A program made the translations under genes and the position numbers. Below are positions 10,735 to 23,575 of a stretch of DNA of 64,000 nt, piece after piece (positions within the stretch are counted from its first letter, which is position 1; each line of letters begins with the position of its first letter). The stretch comes from Cymbomonas tetramitiformis (taxonomy: Eukaryota; Chlorophyta; Pyramimonadophyceae; Pyramimonadales; Pyramimonadaceae), in the NCBI GenBank assembly GCA_001247695.2, contig LGRX02024778.1, positions 19,921 to 83,920 on the forward strand, read 5' to 3'. The notes under the pieces were generated by a model, which had not been told where the DNA came from, did no database searches, and saw only the letters and a program-made list of their open reading frames with translations.

Positions 10735-11775
10735 CTACGTGTGAAATAGCCCGTTCATGAAGAAGCCGGTATAAAAGTCTAGACTGTTCAAGAAGTGTGT
10801 CACTTCTTCAATGTATTCCTTCGGATGACGGCGGAGATGCTGGACATGCGTCGAGTGCTTCCAGCTCTTGACTGTGGTCGCGACTCCTGCGCAAAAGGCC
10901 GAGAAATGTGAGAAAGCCTGCAAAGGGAGGCTATCAGACCATCCGTCGTTAGAATGGGGGCTGAGCTGAGGTGTTAGCGTTTAGCCAATAGAACGCAGGA
11001 CTAGTGAAAGATGTGGAAGGTCTCCCGTGAAGCGCGGCACGGCATAGCGGAAAGAGCTATGCAAACGACACCTGCATTGCATCTGTCACAGCCGTTCTGA
11101 GGCTTTCACAAAGTAGCAGTACATCGCACCTGCTAACCTTTGGCGGCGAATCATATCTTCCACAGTAGTGGAAGGGATTAGTATGTCATCCTTAGAGTAT
11201 AAAAAGAGCGCTGGTGTTTGCTTCAGAAAGGGATACTTCAACCAGTTGTCGAAGTACGCGGCATCGAAATTGTAGCGCTGCATGAACTGGCCTGTGAATG
11301 CATAGAACACGAAGAACAAGAAGGCAAATAATGGGGTGAGCAAGTAAAAGATGGCGCGGACGGCCTCGGAGCGCTGAGACTCGTAAAAGAAGTTCCACAT
11401 ATTCTTGATGTTGACAAGTTCCCCTGGGCAGCTATCGAAGATCAGACCCGCGAAGCGAAAACTACTCTGGTTCTGTAGAGACATTTGTCGGCAAATTTCA
11501 GCCCATAACATGCCCCCGCCGTTACTGAAAACATGACAGACAATGCTGATCTCCGAGTCTTCTTTATGCAGCTTCATAATTTTGTCACATACGATGCGGG
11601 CGTGCTTCCGCAACGTGCTATGAACTCTGAACTCCTGTATACCGATCTGGCAGTGCTCAGTGTATGGCAACGTCGTGTGCCCCATGCTCCTGTATACATC
11701 TTCATACTTTCCCAAGTTCTTCAGATTACAACCAGCCCAGCCAAGCAGCAAGATGTTCAGCTTTTTCCCCGACAT
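10735..11775 (-). CDS. TMEM53/DUF829-like alpha/beta-hydrolase-fold membrane protein
   Basis: Two exons: 11775-11110 and 10866-10735 (donor GTGAAAG, acceptor GTCAAG), joining in phase 0 to 265 residues, the usual TMEM53 size (human about 277). The family's N-terminal signature LLLGWAGC is at residues 9-16, the nucleophile elbow FSNGG has Ser84, and the C-terminal HV motif (STHVQHLRRHP) supplies His228. Hydrophobic residues 141-162 form a likely membrane segment, as in family members placed in the nuclear envelope/ER. The ATG at 11775 was chosen because the family starts just before GWAGC. A longer minus-strand frame upstream (12252-11845, Arg-rich) could be a separate 5' exon but I cannot join it. 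Function in algae is unknown. Confidence 0.82.
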
Positions 11776-12444
11776 ATTTCTCGAGGTCACTGCTCTTCCA
11801 GAGGCGAACAGATGGAATCCTTTAGGGGGGCAACTATAAACCCATCAAGGCTGTGGAAATAATCTGAAGCAGTTGTACACATTGATGTTCACACATAACC
11901 CTCTTAGAAGACCATGCAGTCGAACCGATGTAGTTTCAGGCAATTTTCTCCGCAGCTTTGAAAGTTCATCAAAATGTTTTTTATCTTCCCCGACAACCTC
12001 AAAGAAAAAAGCTCTCAAATTCGAACAATCGAACCCCTCTTTTTTGCCCTCGGCCGCGGCCTGTCCATGTCCCTTGCACTTTGGACTTTCCACCTCGCAT
12101 GCGATTTTTTCACGCCGTGTCACTCGACTAGACGAGAGACGCAGCGCAGACCTGCTGGCGCAGACGGCAGACCCGCCCCGCGCCGGCGCGGGCGGGGGAC
12201 GCCGTCGTGTGGAAAACCTGCATTGAGAAACAGAATCGAGAATGCAGATCAACAGAAGCGACCTCTAGCATATAAAGCACTTAGCCCTACAGTAGTCTTA
12301 CGATTTAGGGCTCTACACTAACGAGTCACAAAATTGAAAAAAATTGAAACGATAGGATACAAGTAGCCGGGTAGACAGAAGACTCTCGGCTACATATGAG
12401 CATACATACACCAATTCCGGTGCCAGATAAAAGTGAGGGAATCC
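11776..12444. promoter_or_regulatory. Divergent promoter region between two host genes
   Basis: The TMEM53-like gene leaves to the left and the CoA-binding gene to the right, with under 700 bp between the chosen starts. The region includes an open minus-strand Arg-rich stretch (12252-11845) that may be 5' exon sequence of the left gene. No clear TATA box was identified. Confidence 0.4.
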
Positions 12445-14183
12445 ATGCAATATTGTTGTCATCCGAATTTAGCACTGTGCACTGCAGTGCGTGGTTACGC
12501 CGCTGAAAGCTTGTCAAGCTCTCTCAAGCATAGCCCTCGCGTTGGGTTTCCTCGCAGTCCCAACTTTTCCTCAAACCCGCTGCAGTTCGGCAGCACAGGT
12601 GCATCCATCACGCGAAAATTGACTACGTTTGCTATGGGACGCGGTGAAGAAATGCTCGACAAGCGAACATGGGTTGTTGTTGGGAACCATGGTACTCCTC
12701 GTCTTTGCCTAGAACAAGCAAGAAATCTTGCACGCACGTCTAGGGCAGAGTACTCATGAAGAATATGGAGGTGTTGTGAGGGTTGTTGGTTCAACGCAAA
12801 ACTTCTTTTGAATATTTGGTAACGCGTTACAACCGCGAGGTAACAGGGCGCAACCCGATCGTGGCTAGTCTCGTGGATCGCCTGGAAAGCAACGGCAAGG
12901 TCGTCTATCGTGTGAATCCCTACAAAAAGTCAGACGATTTCGAGGTATGACGTGTTGAAGCAATATGGTTACTGGGAGCTTAAATCTCAGTGCTAATTTC
13001 GGTCAGCAGCGACGGTGCTAAACCATCAAACAACAGTTGTATACACGTGTTTTCGCCACCAGCTTGTTCCGCGGCTTCTTAGTTCTAACAAGCGTGATGC
13101 AGTAGTAAGAGTGGGGGGAACTCTGCCTATTTTCTGATAAACCTTACGGAAGCGCCTTACTTGTGACCTGATTTTAGTTGCCGACTCAAGTGAGCTTATT
13201 TGCCTCCTCGAGGGGCCACTTCCAACTTAGGGTTGTTTGCAAGTCGTAAACAACGTCAGGCACATGTACATATCACACTTGTGAAAGCTTTCCGCCGTTG
13301 TACTGAGACCTCCGTCTGATTATGGCGTGCAGTCCATTCGCGATATCCCAGGAGCCCGTGACATCGAGTGCTTGAACTTGGTTGTGAATCCACAAGTCGG
13401 CATGAGGTATATTAGGTTTTCATGCATCTTTCACTGCGCCCTAACTTCGCCCCGTCGTCCAACAAATTCGGCACCGCGACGGCAATACTAGATTCGGGCT
13501 GCAGCGCCTATTGAGCTTGCAACTCAGTGCGAGATTTGGCCTTTCAGAACCTCACTTCAAAGTGCCCTTGTCCACTTCGACTGTTCAAAAGCAAGAAAAG
13601 CACTTTTGCGTTGGCCATTGAAATTATCCACAAGGTGATGCGGGTCTTGTTTAGCGTAATTGAAGATGCTGCTATGGTTGGCATCAACAACGTATTCATC
13701 CAACCGGGTGCTAGCAATCCAGACCTAATTCAATTGGCGACATCGAAAGGCATGGAAGTGCACGAGGTATGGTTGCAATTGTGAAGTGTAGGTTTTGCCG
13801 CAAATTCGTTTTGTTATAGTTATAACGCCTGCAAAACTTTTAGTAGTATTTGGTCATAACAGTTGTTCTTTTGCACTTGAATTTGAGGTGAGCGAGATTT
13901 TCAAGTGGTAATTTCACTGCAGAGCGCATAGGGTGCTCAGAAGTGGTGGGAAACAAGTATTTGTGACGACATGTTTGATAAGGCTTTGCTCGTCACAGGG
14001 TTGTGTACTGGTGGAGTTGAAATCGAAGCTGTGAAACGGTTTTCCCGGAGAATATTGATGAAGTACACACGTGCGTTGAAGAAGTGCTGCCGTTTTCCTG
14101 GCACGATGATGTACTTCAGAAGCATAAAAAACAGTCAGTCTTTGGCCTCGGAAAAGAAAGGGAAACTTAGAGCGTTAGGCTAA
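12445..14183 (+). CDS. CoA-binding-domain (Rossmann) protein, five exons
   Basis: Exons: 12445-12691, 12847-12944, 13333-13406, about 13592 or 13601 to 13766, then a last exon. The phases agree (1, 0, 2, 0). The protein reads RTWVVVGNHGRNPIVASLVD..., then GKVVYRVNPY, a LNLVVNPQVG strand and GINNVFIQPGASNPDLIQLA. These are the successive landmarks of the CoA_binding_2/YccU-type family (nucleotide loop, VNP, VNP, QPGA). The first about 70 residues are Ser/Arg-rich without acid, consistent with organelle targeting. The last exon is uncertain. Acceptor 13930-13931 gives an 84-codon extension ending at 14183. Acceptor 13921-13922 gives a short RIGCSEVV end stopping at 13964, which suits the family better. 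The molecular role of the family is poorly known. Confidence 0.72.
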
Positions 14184-15295
14184 GGTCAGTGTAGCATTGA
14201 ACCGCTTAGATAACTTGATCCCACACGTTTGTTGTGCTTGTAAGTTGTTCGTAGCCCTCAGGGGTAACTTCATCCGGACAGGTTGCCCTAAAGTTGAAAA
14301 GAGACCACTCATGCTCTCAGATTGTAGAGTGTAAATAAAGTGCTTGCTATCGCACTACATCTACAAATATCTATTTTTTGAAAATCTGACATACGTAAAT
14401 CATTTAACGCTCTTTGAAAATCAGGAAAAATGCCTCAACTCAAATATTTAGACTCGTTGACATGATTTCTCATGAAATGATTTTGCCGACACAGCTGAGT
14501 TTAATTTCATATGAAATCGACGCATTTGACAAGGGGCTCATTCCCCAAGTTGCCGAAAGGCAAATCAACCCGAAATAACCCTTTGTAAGTATATCGGGTT
14601 TCATTTGTTAGCTCCTAGGAAGGACCGGAACAATGAATTTCACTAGGATATGGAACGGTAGATTCAATACCCATCCACCCTATAAACACATAACACACAC
14701 AATACTTTCTATATGTAACGTTAATAATGTATCGTTATCAATAAATAACAATATATGTTCATGATGACATGCCTTGTTGACGGCACGATGCCCGATATAC
14801 ATCGAAATCTTCGATGGAAGTGTCTACATACAATTGGATAAAGCGCACGAATTGTTTCCGAAATTTCCAGTATCGAAATTATTTGCGAAGCGTTGATCAT
14901 TACTTGAAACATGGATGATGTATGTGACCAATCTGCACATATGACATACCGGTAGTGCACATGTGAAAACACTAGGAGCCAAGGACTGCGTCAATCCCCA
15001 CAAAATCCGATAGTATTGATAGTAGGAATTGCGATAATCTCGGAGCCAACCAGATATTGAATTTCATGAGCGCGCAGAAGATTTGATTCGACGTTGCGTG
15101 CTAATATATATGCTTATATATATGGATATATATATATATATACTTCATGTAGGTATGTATCATGCCTCGATTCAGCGACAGGCACAGGCATCCACTTCGA
15201 ACATTCCTAAAACTACATCCAGCATGGCAAGAGCAAGCATGCACTGCAAGAAGTTGTGTGCACTTGGTGGTGGCATGATTCCCTGCCGTGGAGAC
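14184..15295. other. No gene recognised
   Basis: AT-rich intergenic DNA. A (TA)n-rich stretch lies at about 15098-15145. No coding motif, RNA gene or paired terminal repeat was seen. Confidence 0.4.
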
Positions 15296-18200
15296 TCATA
15301 GTTCTCCCCCCGAGCCCTCCACAAGGGAGTAAAAGTTGTCAAGCTCTTCCAGATATGCCTCCCAGTCGTCAATATGAGAGCAGCTGCCCCCAGCGAAGTT
15401 TCGCACCTGTATCACGAGAAACATCACACGTCAGCATTAGCATACACGATGCCACAGGGCATGTATCCCATCCCAACGATGACTGGATCGGCCAATGCAC
15501 TAAGATGACATCAGAAGCACAGCATTCAGCGAGTTGTAGGACTCAAATGGTCGGAGGCACAGCACTTGGCGCCTTCTAGCGTGCAGCACTTGAGCTATCT
15601 GTTCAGTGCCTCAAGTTCTCCCATATTCCGGCTCAAAGCCTCACAGCAGAGATCCAAATGTCAACATTCAACAGATGTACAGGGGCAACCAAGCACTGCA
15701 ATCTCCATGCACAAGGGAATTTTGACTGGTCAAGTATAAAGAGGCAGCACCCGCGAACTGGGAATCCTCTCATCCATAAAGGCGAGTGTACTCGGCGAAA
15801 CCTCATCTGGCCAAACCAACGCCATGCCCACCTGCCACGTCATCTGTATTTGGAGGCATAGCAAACGTCTCGTCCACGCCACAATCAGCATGCTTCAGGC
15901 AGAGGCGATCCAAGCAAGATCGGGATCCACGTTGAGACCCCATTCCTGCATGAGAGGGAAGATGACGTAAGAGAATCACGAGACGCGGCCCCACACCGTA
16001 TGCATCATGTGCGAGAAGAGCAGGCGATGCGGTCTGCAACAGATGCGCCACATGCGAGCAAAGCAGGAGAGCCTGCACCATCACTTGCACGGGTAAGGAG
16101 AGCGCGAGGGGAGGCCCGCACCATATGTGCCGCGTGTCAGGAGCACAGGCATGGATAGCTCGTGCAGGCGCTCCTCCACACTCCACCCAGCTAGGATCCC
16201 CGCCTCCCTGTGCGAGATTGAATGTGCGTCAAGCGAGGCTGGCAATCAAATATGATATCAGCATGACATTCGATCTGAAAACGCCTCAATCATCAGATAC
16301 CTGATTCGTCTCGTTTCCGAATGAAATTTCAAATTTCAAACTCAAATTGAATTCCCAAGGGGAGAAGCACCAAGCCCCACACACACGAGGACGCAAACAT
16401 GCCAGCTGCCCGAAGGCCTTCATAAGCTAGATCCGATCCGATCCTGATTTTACCCTGATTTTCATCTGTCTTATTAACCGATTTTTGTCTGATTTTTGGT
16501 CGGCGTCTTATTCGTTGCATCGCATCAAGTGCTGCAGCACGTGAATCTGATTGCGTCGAATGCTCTTTGAGGTGATGAGCCGACGGCACATCCGCGTACT
16601 AAGCAAATAACGTGAGTGAGTCGCTAAGCCCTGTGGGAGCGTCAATCAGCAGTCCCGCGAAAGAGCTATTATTTTAGCATGCACCCTGCCTTTACTGCCC
16701 AAGCAGGCCGATGAGGTGACACTCTGCCTCCACCTCCCAAGCAGCCCGATGACGCCACGTCCTGCACCCCTCATGAGAAGCGCAGTGCTCAACACGCTGA
16801 AGCAGCATCCTACATGGCTGAGCACGTAAGAGTGGATCCTTTCATCTTTGTTTGTGATCGAATGGCTGACGGCGCACTCCGCATTCCCCTGCCTCCTCCG
16901 CCGGATGCCCATATTTGTGGATCATTCAGTGCTCTCGGAGGGCCCGGAGTGAGGGCACCTGAAGGTGAGGCCACCGGTTAGTGCCAGCACCGCCTCTTCG
17001 GATGTTAGCTCTTCTGAGGCTGTGATACAATCGGGCAGACGCGCGCTGAGGTGCTTTCTGTCGTAGACCCGTTTCGCAGATCGAAATTCGAAGGTGGTCC
17101 GCGCCTGGGCCAATAGCTCCCTCGACAGCCCCCCCTCCCGTGTCCTCCATTTTCTTCAACCTCCCCACTAACTCCACCCTGGTCTCTCCACCCCATTACA
17201 ACTGCTGAATCCCTTCACATCTCCCCATTCCTGCCTGGCCGGCCCCTCTATCCAACGTGCGTTCTCAACACCGGCCAATCTGCCCATAGTTCCCTTTGTC
17301 TATTTCCTAAATCTCACCTCTTCAGCTCACCAAACTTCCACGTGCTATCTGTCTGCCCCCTCTATCTGACCTCTGCAACAACCCCAGTCTCCCACGACAG
17401 CCTCCTCCAACGCCTCCATCTCACCACCTCAACTCTCCTAGATGTCCATTCTGCCCTTGTCCACCGCCTCCCTCCAGGCACACCGCCCCATCAGACAGAG
17501 GGACAAGGAAGAGCTGCTTTGACACGCATCCACGTACACATGCATCCGGCAAGAAGGCAGCCAATGCAAACTCCCGAATGCATTCAAGCAGGAGAACCAG
17601 GAATGATGGTTGGCCACACCTGGAAAGATATTCGAGGGTGCTGCCGCCGGCAACAGGGCCCAACTCAATCACAACTCCTGGCGCATCCGAGTTAGGCCTG
17701 CTCTAAGGCATGGTGGCGCGCACCGCGGGGTCATCGTCTCCGCGTCGGAGGGCCTCTTGAATGGCCGGCGCGAGCCTCTCTAAGTTGAGCTGACGGTCCA
17801 TCATCTGCCGTTGTGTGCTTGGTGGCACACCCGAGAGGGTGAGGCTTGCGACACCCTTCGCGTTGCCCCCATCGAGCAGGTACTCGAGGGCCTTCCCACA
17901 CACCCCCAGCCTTCTCAAGAGCTGCTGGATACTGGCACTCTTGCAGTCCTCTCATCGCCACAACCTCACGGTGCTCCAGCCCCACAGGGCAGGCCACCTC
18001 AAGCACCCGAGTCATCTCAACGCTTCACTCCTGATGTGCGGAAACAGTGCTCCACGTCATCAGGTTGGTAGACGAGCCCAGCGGGCGAAGCTCTGCAGCC
18101 TCCGTGCAGGCCTCAATACGCAGAAGTGGCCATAGAAGCTATTGCAGCTTTTCTTGACGGTCGCTATACCGCTGGGGGATAGCGACAAGGAAGGCAGCGG

Positions 18201-19774
18201 GAAGGAGCGGAGGGGGGGGCAGGCAATACCACCATGCCGCCCCAGCCATGACCGAGGAGATGGACCTCCTCGAACCCGAGCTTTCGCCTCACTGCGTCCA
18301 GCTCATCTGCAAACAACTGAGGGTGGGTGCACCCAAACCTACCTTGACAATCTACAGGTGCCACACCGCTCGACGGCTTCCCCACACAAACAGGGCGCTG
18401 GCAGCTTGCAGCACTCGCACTAATGGGTGAGCATCGGGGACGGCAGAGCGTACCTTCAGGGAATATTCCACTGGCTCACGCGGGTCAGAACTGAAACCGC
18501 ATCCGAACTGCAAGGCCGTTCCCCCTTTCCCTTCGACTGTCAGTGACACACTTCAATACCTGAAGGTGAACCCAGTTCGAAGAGGCGTGCCACGCTACAC
18601 AGAGAAGCCCGCTGCGATGAAGGTGCTTCTTGTACGAAGCGGGGCCGGCCGAGAGGGCTGCTCGGCTGCAGCCACGTCTGCGTGCGAAGAGCCTTCGTTA
18701 TTGCCCCTGAAGGCTGGCCGCGTTTGTTCTTCTGAATTGTGTTTATTTAGTTTGAACTCTCTGCATGTCTCAGCCCTGTGACGCAAAGTGGAGGTGGCTC
18801 GCTGGACGAGTAAGTGCGGGTGAGGTGGCTGCACTTTTGGCACACGGGTCGGGCAAATATGCCAAAGTGCTCAAACGTGTTACGAGGCAGGACAACGAGT
18901 GTCGCAGCCGTCATTCCGTCGGGGTGCTCAGACGGGGGTTATGGCACCTGGTCATAGTAGGCCACTCGACGGTTCTGACTCGACAGTAGCTCCAGCGGCT
19001 CGAGATAGCGGGAAGATACCCCAGGGCCCCCTGCGACGCCCTACAAGCACGGCTGTGAAAACCGCAGCGGGGCGTGCCGTGGCACCTGGGCAATCTTTGG
19101 TGGCCACGTCGCCTCAGAGCCACCAGGAACTCCAGATCCTAGAGCACCCTTTCATGCAAGAACATGCAGCACAAACAAGTGCTTGAACAGTGCAGAGATC
19201 AGGGTTGTGCATGCAAACATGTGTCACAACAGTTGTGAGAGGTTTTAACGGGTCAAAGAATAGGAGCCCCGATTGATATTGAAAGCATGCCAGAACGGCT
19301 CGGCTAACTCAGAAGGCGGCGCAGGTTAGGAGGTCACAAACTGACGCCCCCCGTCTTCCATGCGTCGTCCACGCATCGTGGAGCAGGCGCTTTTCTCAAA
19401 AAGGGCAGGTGCCTCTTGCAATTCTTCCAGCGCGGCGCTTCCTGAAGAGGGGAGAAGTCCTCCCACAACGCACCGTGAAGGCAGAGCAAAGGCAACTTGC
19501 CGGCCTTGCGCTCGGCCTTCTTTTTCCCCACCACGCGAAACCTGCTTGGCACAGCGCATGGGAAATTCAACAAGGACAGGCAGAGGCGGCCGACTGTGCT
19601 TTTGATAGGCTGCCTACTTTCGTGAAAATAATGCAAGGGCGATGATTGCTCCAGGGCTCGTATGTGGTTGTGTGTGTACTGTGAAGGAAGAGCGGAGATA
19701 TACCAGGTTTGGGCGCCATTGAAGTTCACCGTGTTCTCGTCCCAAGGTGTTGTGTAGACGTACCCTGGTAGAAG
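15296..19774 (-). CDS. Proline iminopeptidase-like (peptidase S33) gene, catalytic Ser replaced
   Basis: Exons with agreeing phases: 19774-19704, 19541-19474, 19030-18948, 18507-18454, 18316-18233, 17891-17724. The terminal exon is 15406-15296. Joined, they give the family order TWFRVVG, LPLLCLHGGPG, YLEPLELL, YYDQFGCGFSS, ELDAVRRKLG, VHLLGHGWGGM, ALEYLLD, then CGVDETFAMPPNTDD (about 15870-15830) and SCSHIDDWEAY. The nucleophile elbow should read GHSWGG; here the codon is GGC (Gly), while Asp and His regions remain. The exons between 17.7 and 15.9 kb are not securely resolved, and a first exon upstream of 19774 is probably missing. The gene is either an inactive homologue or a decaying copy. 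Cytosolic or organellar location cannot be judged. Confidence 0.72.
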
Positions 19775-19826
19775 CTGAAACACGTGCCAAGCTGTCCAGT
19801 GGGTGTCCTATGGAAGCGTCAGCTAT

Positions 19827-19848
19827 CCTAAACCCTAAACCCTAAACT
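19827..19848. repeat. Interstitial telomere-type repeat (CCCTAAA)
   Basis: About three CCTAAAC units, the Arabidopsis-type telomere motif used by plants and many green algae. Short internal tract, useful mainly as a lineage hint. Confidence 0.7.
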
Positions 19849-21275
19849 ATAAGTCTTGGGCTTCGGCTCGGAACTCCACCTTCGCAAAACTTGCCAAGTC
19901 GCTCACAAGATCACAAGCCTCTGCAAGTTTCTTTCGCGCTATTGTTTCCCCTCCGCTTCGAACAAAAAAAACGGGCAATAGCAACGCCCTTGCCGGCTTC
20001 TAGAAATCAAGTTCCGAACGTGTCAAACAATGTGCTCTCTTTGATTTGACCACTAAGGAGATGATGGAGGGAGGGAGTGAGTGAGCCGAGAGTAACTTCT
20101 AACGCAGTTTCTCATCCCGGTCGGGAAATAGCGAGAGTGACCACCTGACTGTCCCCTTTAGAGAAGATGCCACAAAAAGGTTCGATCGCCAGTGCCTCTG
20201 GGGTGGCACTGGCAACGCCGGCAGCTATAAGTGCGTTCTGGAAGAGTGCCCTGCCACGTGGGAACACGATACAGGGAGTGTCAAGGCGAGGATCAGTAGC
20301 GTGCCACTAGAGCTAGGTGCCACAACCAGGGGAGTTTCAAAGTGAGGAAGTATAGCATCCCCGCCTTGCTTCGGAGTGTAACAGCCATGTTAACAGGGGA
20401 ATGTGCGATCTTAATCTCAAAGGGAAGCTCTAGATGCACGCCTCCCCCTATTCTGCTTGCAGAACAACGCCTTGAATAGATCAAAGAAGAACAAGCAGCT
20501 CGGTCGATTGTGGAAGCACTCGACCCGGATAGGACGTACTCAACCCGAGACCGCATAAGGGAATCTACCTCGAGAACTCGCGACGTGAAGGCGATAACGC
20601 GTCATCCTCCGTGGCCGTTGTCCCCTGAGCCGGCAAACCAAAACGTTGGTTGGTGGAGAGCTTGCGAGGTCAAGAAGCTTTCCGGGGTGGCTGGGAGCGG
20701 CAGGTTGGACAGAGCCACAACGTTTTGCCAACAGCATAAAGGGTAAATCAACCACAGACAACGAAAAAAAAGTGATACGTTACCGTGGTAGGAAAGTTGT
20801 CGGAGATTGCAGCAACCGAAGGGAAACTTGAGGAGGGATGCGATCGAGCCTTGTTGTTACGTGCGTTGAGCAGGCTGCTGCGGAGGGTAAGTCCATTCGC
20901 TGTTGCGTGTGCATGTCTAACGCCTCCCTGCGTCATTTTTTTCTTAACTTGACTCTCTTGTTGTGGCTTTGGCAGCGAACTGAAAGTAGTAGCTGTCCAC
21001 AGACCCACAGTGATCGGAAACGCAGACATGGAGATGTTTGGAGAATGCCAAACTGCACAATCTTCGACAGGTGTTAACACCTGTGTTAGCTGCCAAGGGT
21101 AAGAAAGCTGCACGGATGATAGGTGTTGAGGAAAACTGTTAGTGTTTACGTATAGGCTCAAATTTGTTTTGTTCTGGACTCGTGAACCCTTTACAGGAGG
21201 AATTCCAAGTTTCGGACAAGAAATGAAAAAAACTGACGGTTTTCTAATCAGCTGCGGCTACATAGCCCAGCTTGC
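19849..21275. other. No gene firmly recognised
   Basis: Mixed-composition sequence. A minus-strand frame at 20926-20748 (Ser-rich, basic) could be a transit-peptide exon of the peptidase-like gene, but I cannot connect it. Nothing else stands out. Confidence 0.35.
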
Positions 21276-22075
21276 ATGACACATATGACACATCTTGGCT
21301 CTGGTCATGGTCCCGGCGGACCGGAACCCCACTTCTCATCGGCTGGTGGCCGCGGTACGGGAGGCGGCTCACAGGAGGCTGGGGACAGGCGGCTCAACAG
21401 GAAGGAGCCGCTGGAGTTTGCTTTTGTGCAGAGTGGTGCCCGTTGCTGGTTGATGCTGGGAGGGGTCACTCGGCAGATGTTTGCTACACTGGGTTTGGAC
21501 ATGTGGACCGGCTTTTGGCGGTATGACTGTGCAGAGAAGGTGAGGCTGCGGGATATGAAGTTCTGTGAGACCCACATGACCACCTTCCTGGAGAAGCGGA
21601 AGACGGACAAGGTATGGTCAGCTGGTGGAGGTTGCTCGGGCGGCGGAGGGGCTGCCTTTGTGCCCAGTGGAGGTCAGTCAGAGGTGGGTTGACACTCAGA
21701 TTGCACGAGGGGTGCAGCCCGATGAGCCACTGTTCCAGCAGATTGATGGCAGGCGGTTTCGGCGGGACCCGTCGGCTGACTGCCTGACGGTGAAGAGGCT
21801 GGACTATCCTCAGTTGAGGAAGTACGGTACCTGTTCAGGATGCTTGGTGAGGCATCCGGGCAGGACCCCGAGACTCTGAGGCAGCTGTATGGGACCCAGT
21901 CCTTGCGGTTTGGCTGGTGGGGCCACGGCGGTGGCTGCGGCTGACCAGGTTACTGATTTCGAGTTCAATCAGTACGGGGGCTGGAGCTCGTCGGCGGCTG
22001 CGGCCACCTACAAAGCTACCAACCTCAACCGCAGGCTGGCGGTGTCCAGAAGCATGCCCCATGCTCAGCAGAGTA
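21276..22075 (+). pseudogene. Tyrosine recombinase relic
   Basis: Three overlapping frames (21276-21692, 21625-21879, 21889-22075) give one degraded protein. It has LRDMKFCETHM..FLEKRKTD (core beta-strand with Lys), LPLCPVEV, then PLFQQIDGRRFRRD. The C-terminal box runs SLRFG/GGATAVAAA...QYGGWSSS...TYKA, matching R, H/W and Y positions of the recombinase catalytic core. It aligns along its length with the minus-strand fragment at 58975-59391 (shared THM, RK.DQ, CPV, DGR, RD). At least two frame breaks. It directly abuts the reverse transcriptase below. Confidence 0.65.
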
Positions 22076-22140
22076 GGCGGCCCTTCTTGCCTGATTGCTT
22101 GATTTGCTGCCATGCATTGTACGTGCAATGCTTTGTGGTG

Positions 22141-23290
22141 ATCTTTGTGTGCTTGCACCGGCCGGGTTCCATTCACATATGGTACTTATGGTGCCGAAGC
22201 CGAGCAACCCTAAGGAGTTGCGCTTGGTTATCGACTACAGGTCGATAAATGAGATCACGGTCAAGGACAAGTACCCTCTTCCTGACGTACAAACCCTCCT
22301 CGATGACCTACAACAAGGAGCAACCGTCTTCTCCACTGCAGACGCCCTGTGGGGATTCTGGCAAGTTCCCATGGAACAGGAGGACATCGAGAAGACAGCC
22401 ATGACCACCCACTTTGGAGCTTATGAGTGGTTGGTCATGCCTATGGGACTGAGCAACTCACCGAGCACGTGGCAAAGAATGATGACGCAGTACCTCGGAC
22501 ACCTACCCTTCTGCAGAGTGTTCGTGGACGACATCATGATTTGCAGTGACACGCCTTCTACTCATGTCGGCCACGTACGTGCCGTACTAGCTGCCTGTCG
22601 CCAGCACAAAGTATACCTCAAGCGAAGCAAGTTGAAGTTGTGCATGCGCGAGCAGTACGCTTCCTTGGCCATGTGTGCAGTAAGGAAGGTTGTCGTCCCC
22701 AACGCGACAAAGTTGCCTCAGTTCGCGACTGGCCGGAGCTCGAGACTGTCACCCACGTGCGCCAATTCCTTGGAATGTGTGGCTTTTACCGGCGGTACAT
22801 CCAGTCCTTCGCTCACATTGCCCACCCTCTCACTCGCCTCACGAAGATGAGAGTGCCATGGACTTGGGGCAAGGAGGAGAAAGAAGCCTTCCAACGATTG
22901 AAGTCAGCATTGATTTCGGCACCAATCCTCGCCCTACCGGACCAGCGCTCAGCAGCCGATGGGTCTCGCCCATTTTGCGTGCAGACCGACGCCAGTGCGG
23001 TCGCACTAGGAGGCGTGTTGATGCAAGACCTGGGGCGAGGTCTTCAACCGCTGGCTTTCGAGAGCAGGCAATTCTCCTCGGCCGAGCAGAACTACCACGC
23101 TGGGGAGCGGGAGCTGTGCGCCATCCACCACTGCACCACAGTGACGTGGAGGCATTACCTTATATTCACCGACTTCAAACTCATGGGTGACCACAAACCC
23201 TTGCAGTGGCTCTTCGCACCGGCTCGGGAGCTGAGTCGACGCTAGGCACGCTGGTATGAGAACTTGGTGGAAGTGGGCGTGCACCAAATG
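22141..23290 (+). pseudogene. Ty3/gypsy-type reverse transcriptase and RNase H, broken
   Basis: RT motifs in order: LRLVIDYRSINEIT, PLPDVQTLLDDL, FSTADALWGFWQV, VMPMGLSNSPSTWQ and the catalytic FVDDIMI, then FLGMCGFYRRYI. A frame shift near 22660 moves the protein to the second frame. RNase H follows (FCVQTDASAVALGGVL, ..NYHAGERELCAI, TDFKLMGDHKPLQW). A TAG at 23243-23245 interrupts just before ARWYENL. The N-terminus is missing, because the first RT block starts abruptly at VLMVPKPSN. No DDE integrase or chromodomain is found downstream. Confidence 0.85.
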
Positions 23291-23575
23291 GAGCACGTAC
23301 CTGGCCGATGCCTAGTAGTTCCGGACGCCCAATCCACACGACCAGACTACAAGCAGTCATCCGCCAGGGAGGGGCTCAAGGAGAAGGGCGTGGTCGACCG
23401 GGATACAGACGAGCCTCGTCAGAGTGTGCCAAGGGAGCCGGCTGAGAGCTCGACCCCCGCCGATCTCACCTCATCAGTATTGTTTCGGTGCAATCGACGA
23501 GGACGACACCGACGAAGAGCCGTCCGAGGAGCCCGCTAAAGTCAAGATCCTTGAAGACCCCATCTCCCCATCTCG

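Noticed and set aside
18911..19186. Overlapping short frames on both strands in the peptidase region
   Set aside because: They are shadows of the short exon 19030-18948, which carries GGPG and YYDQ in the correct phase.
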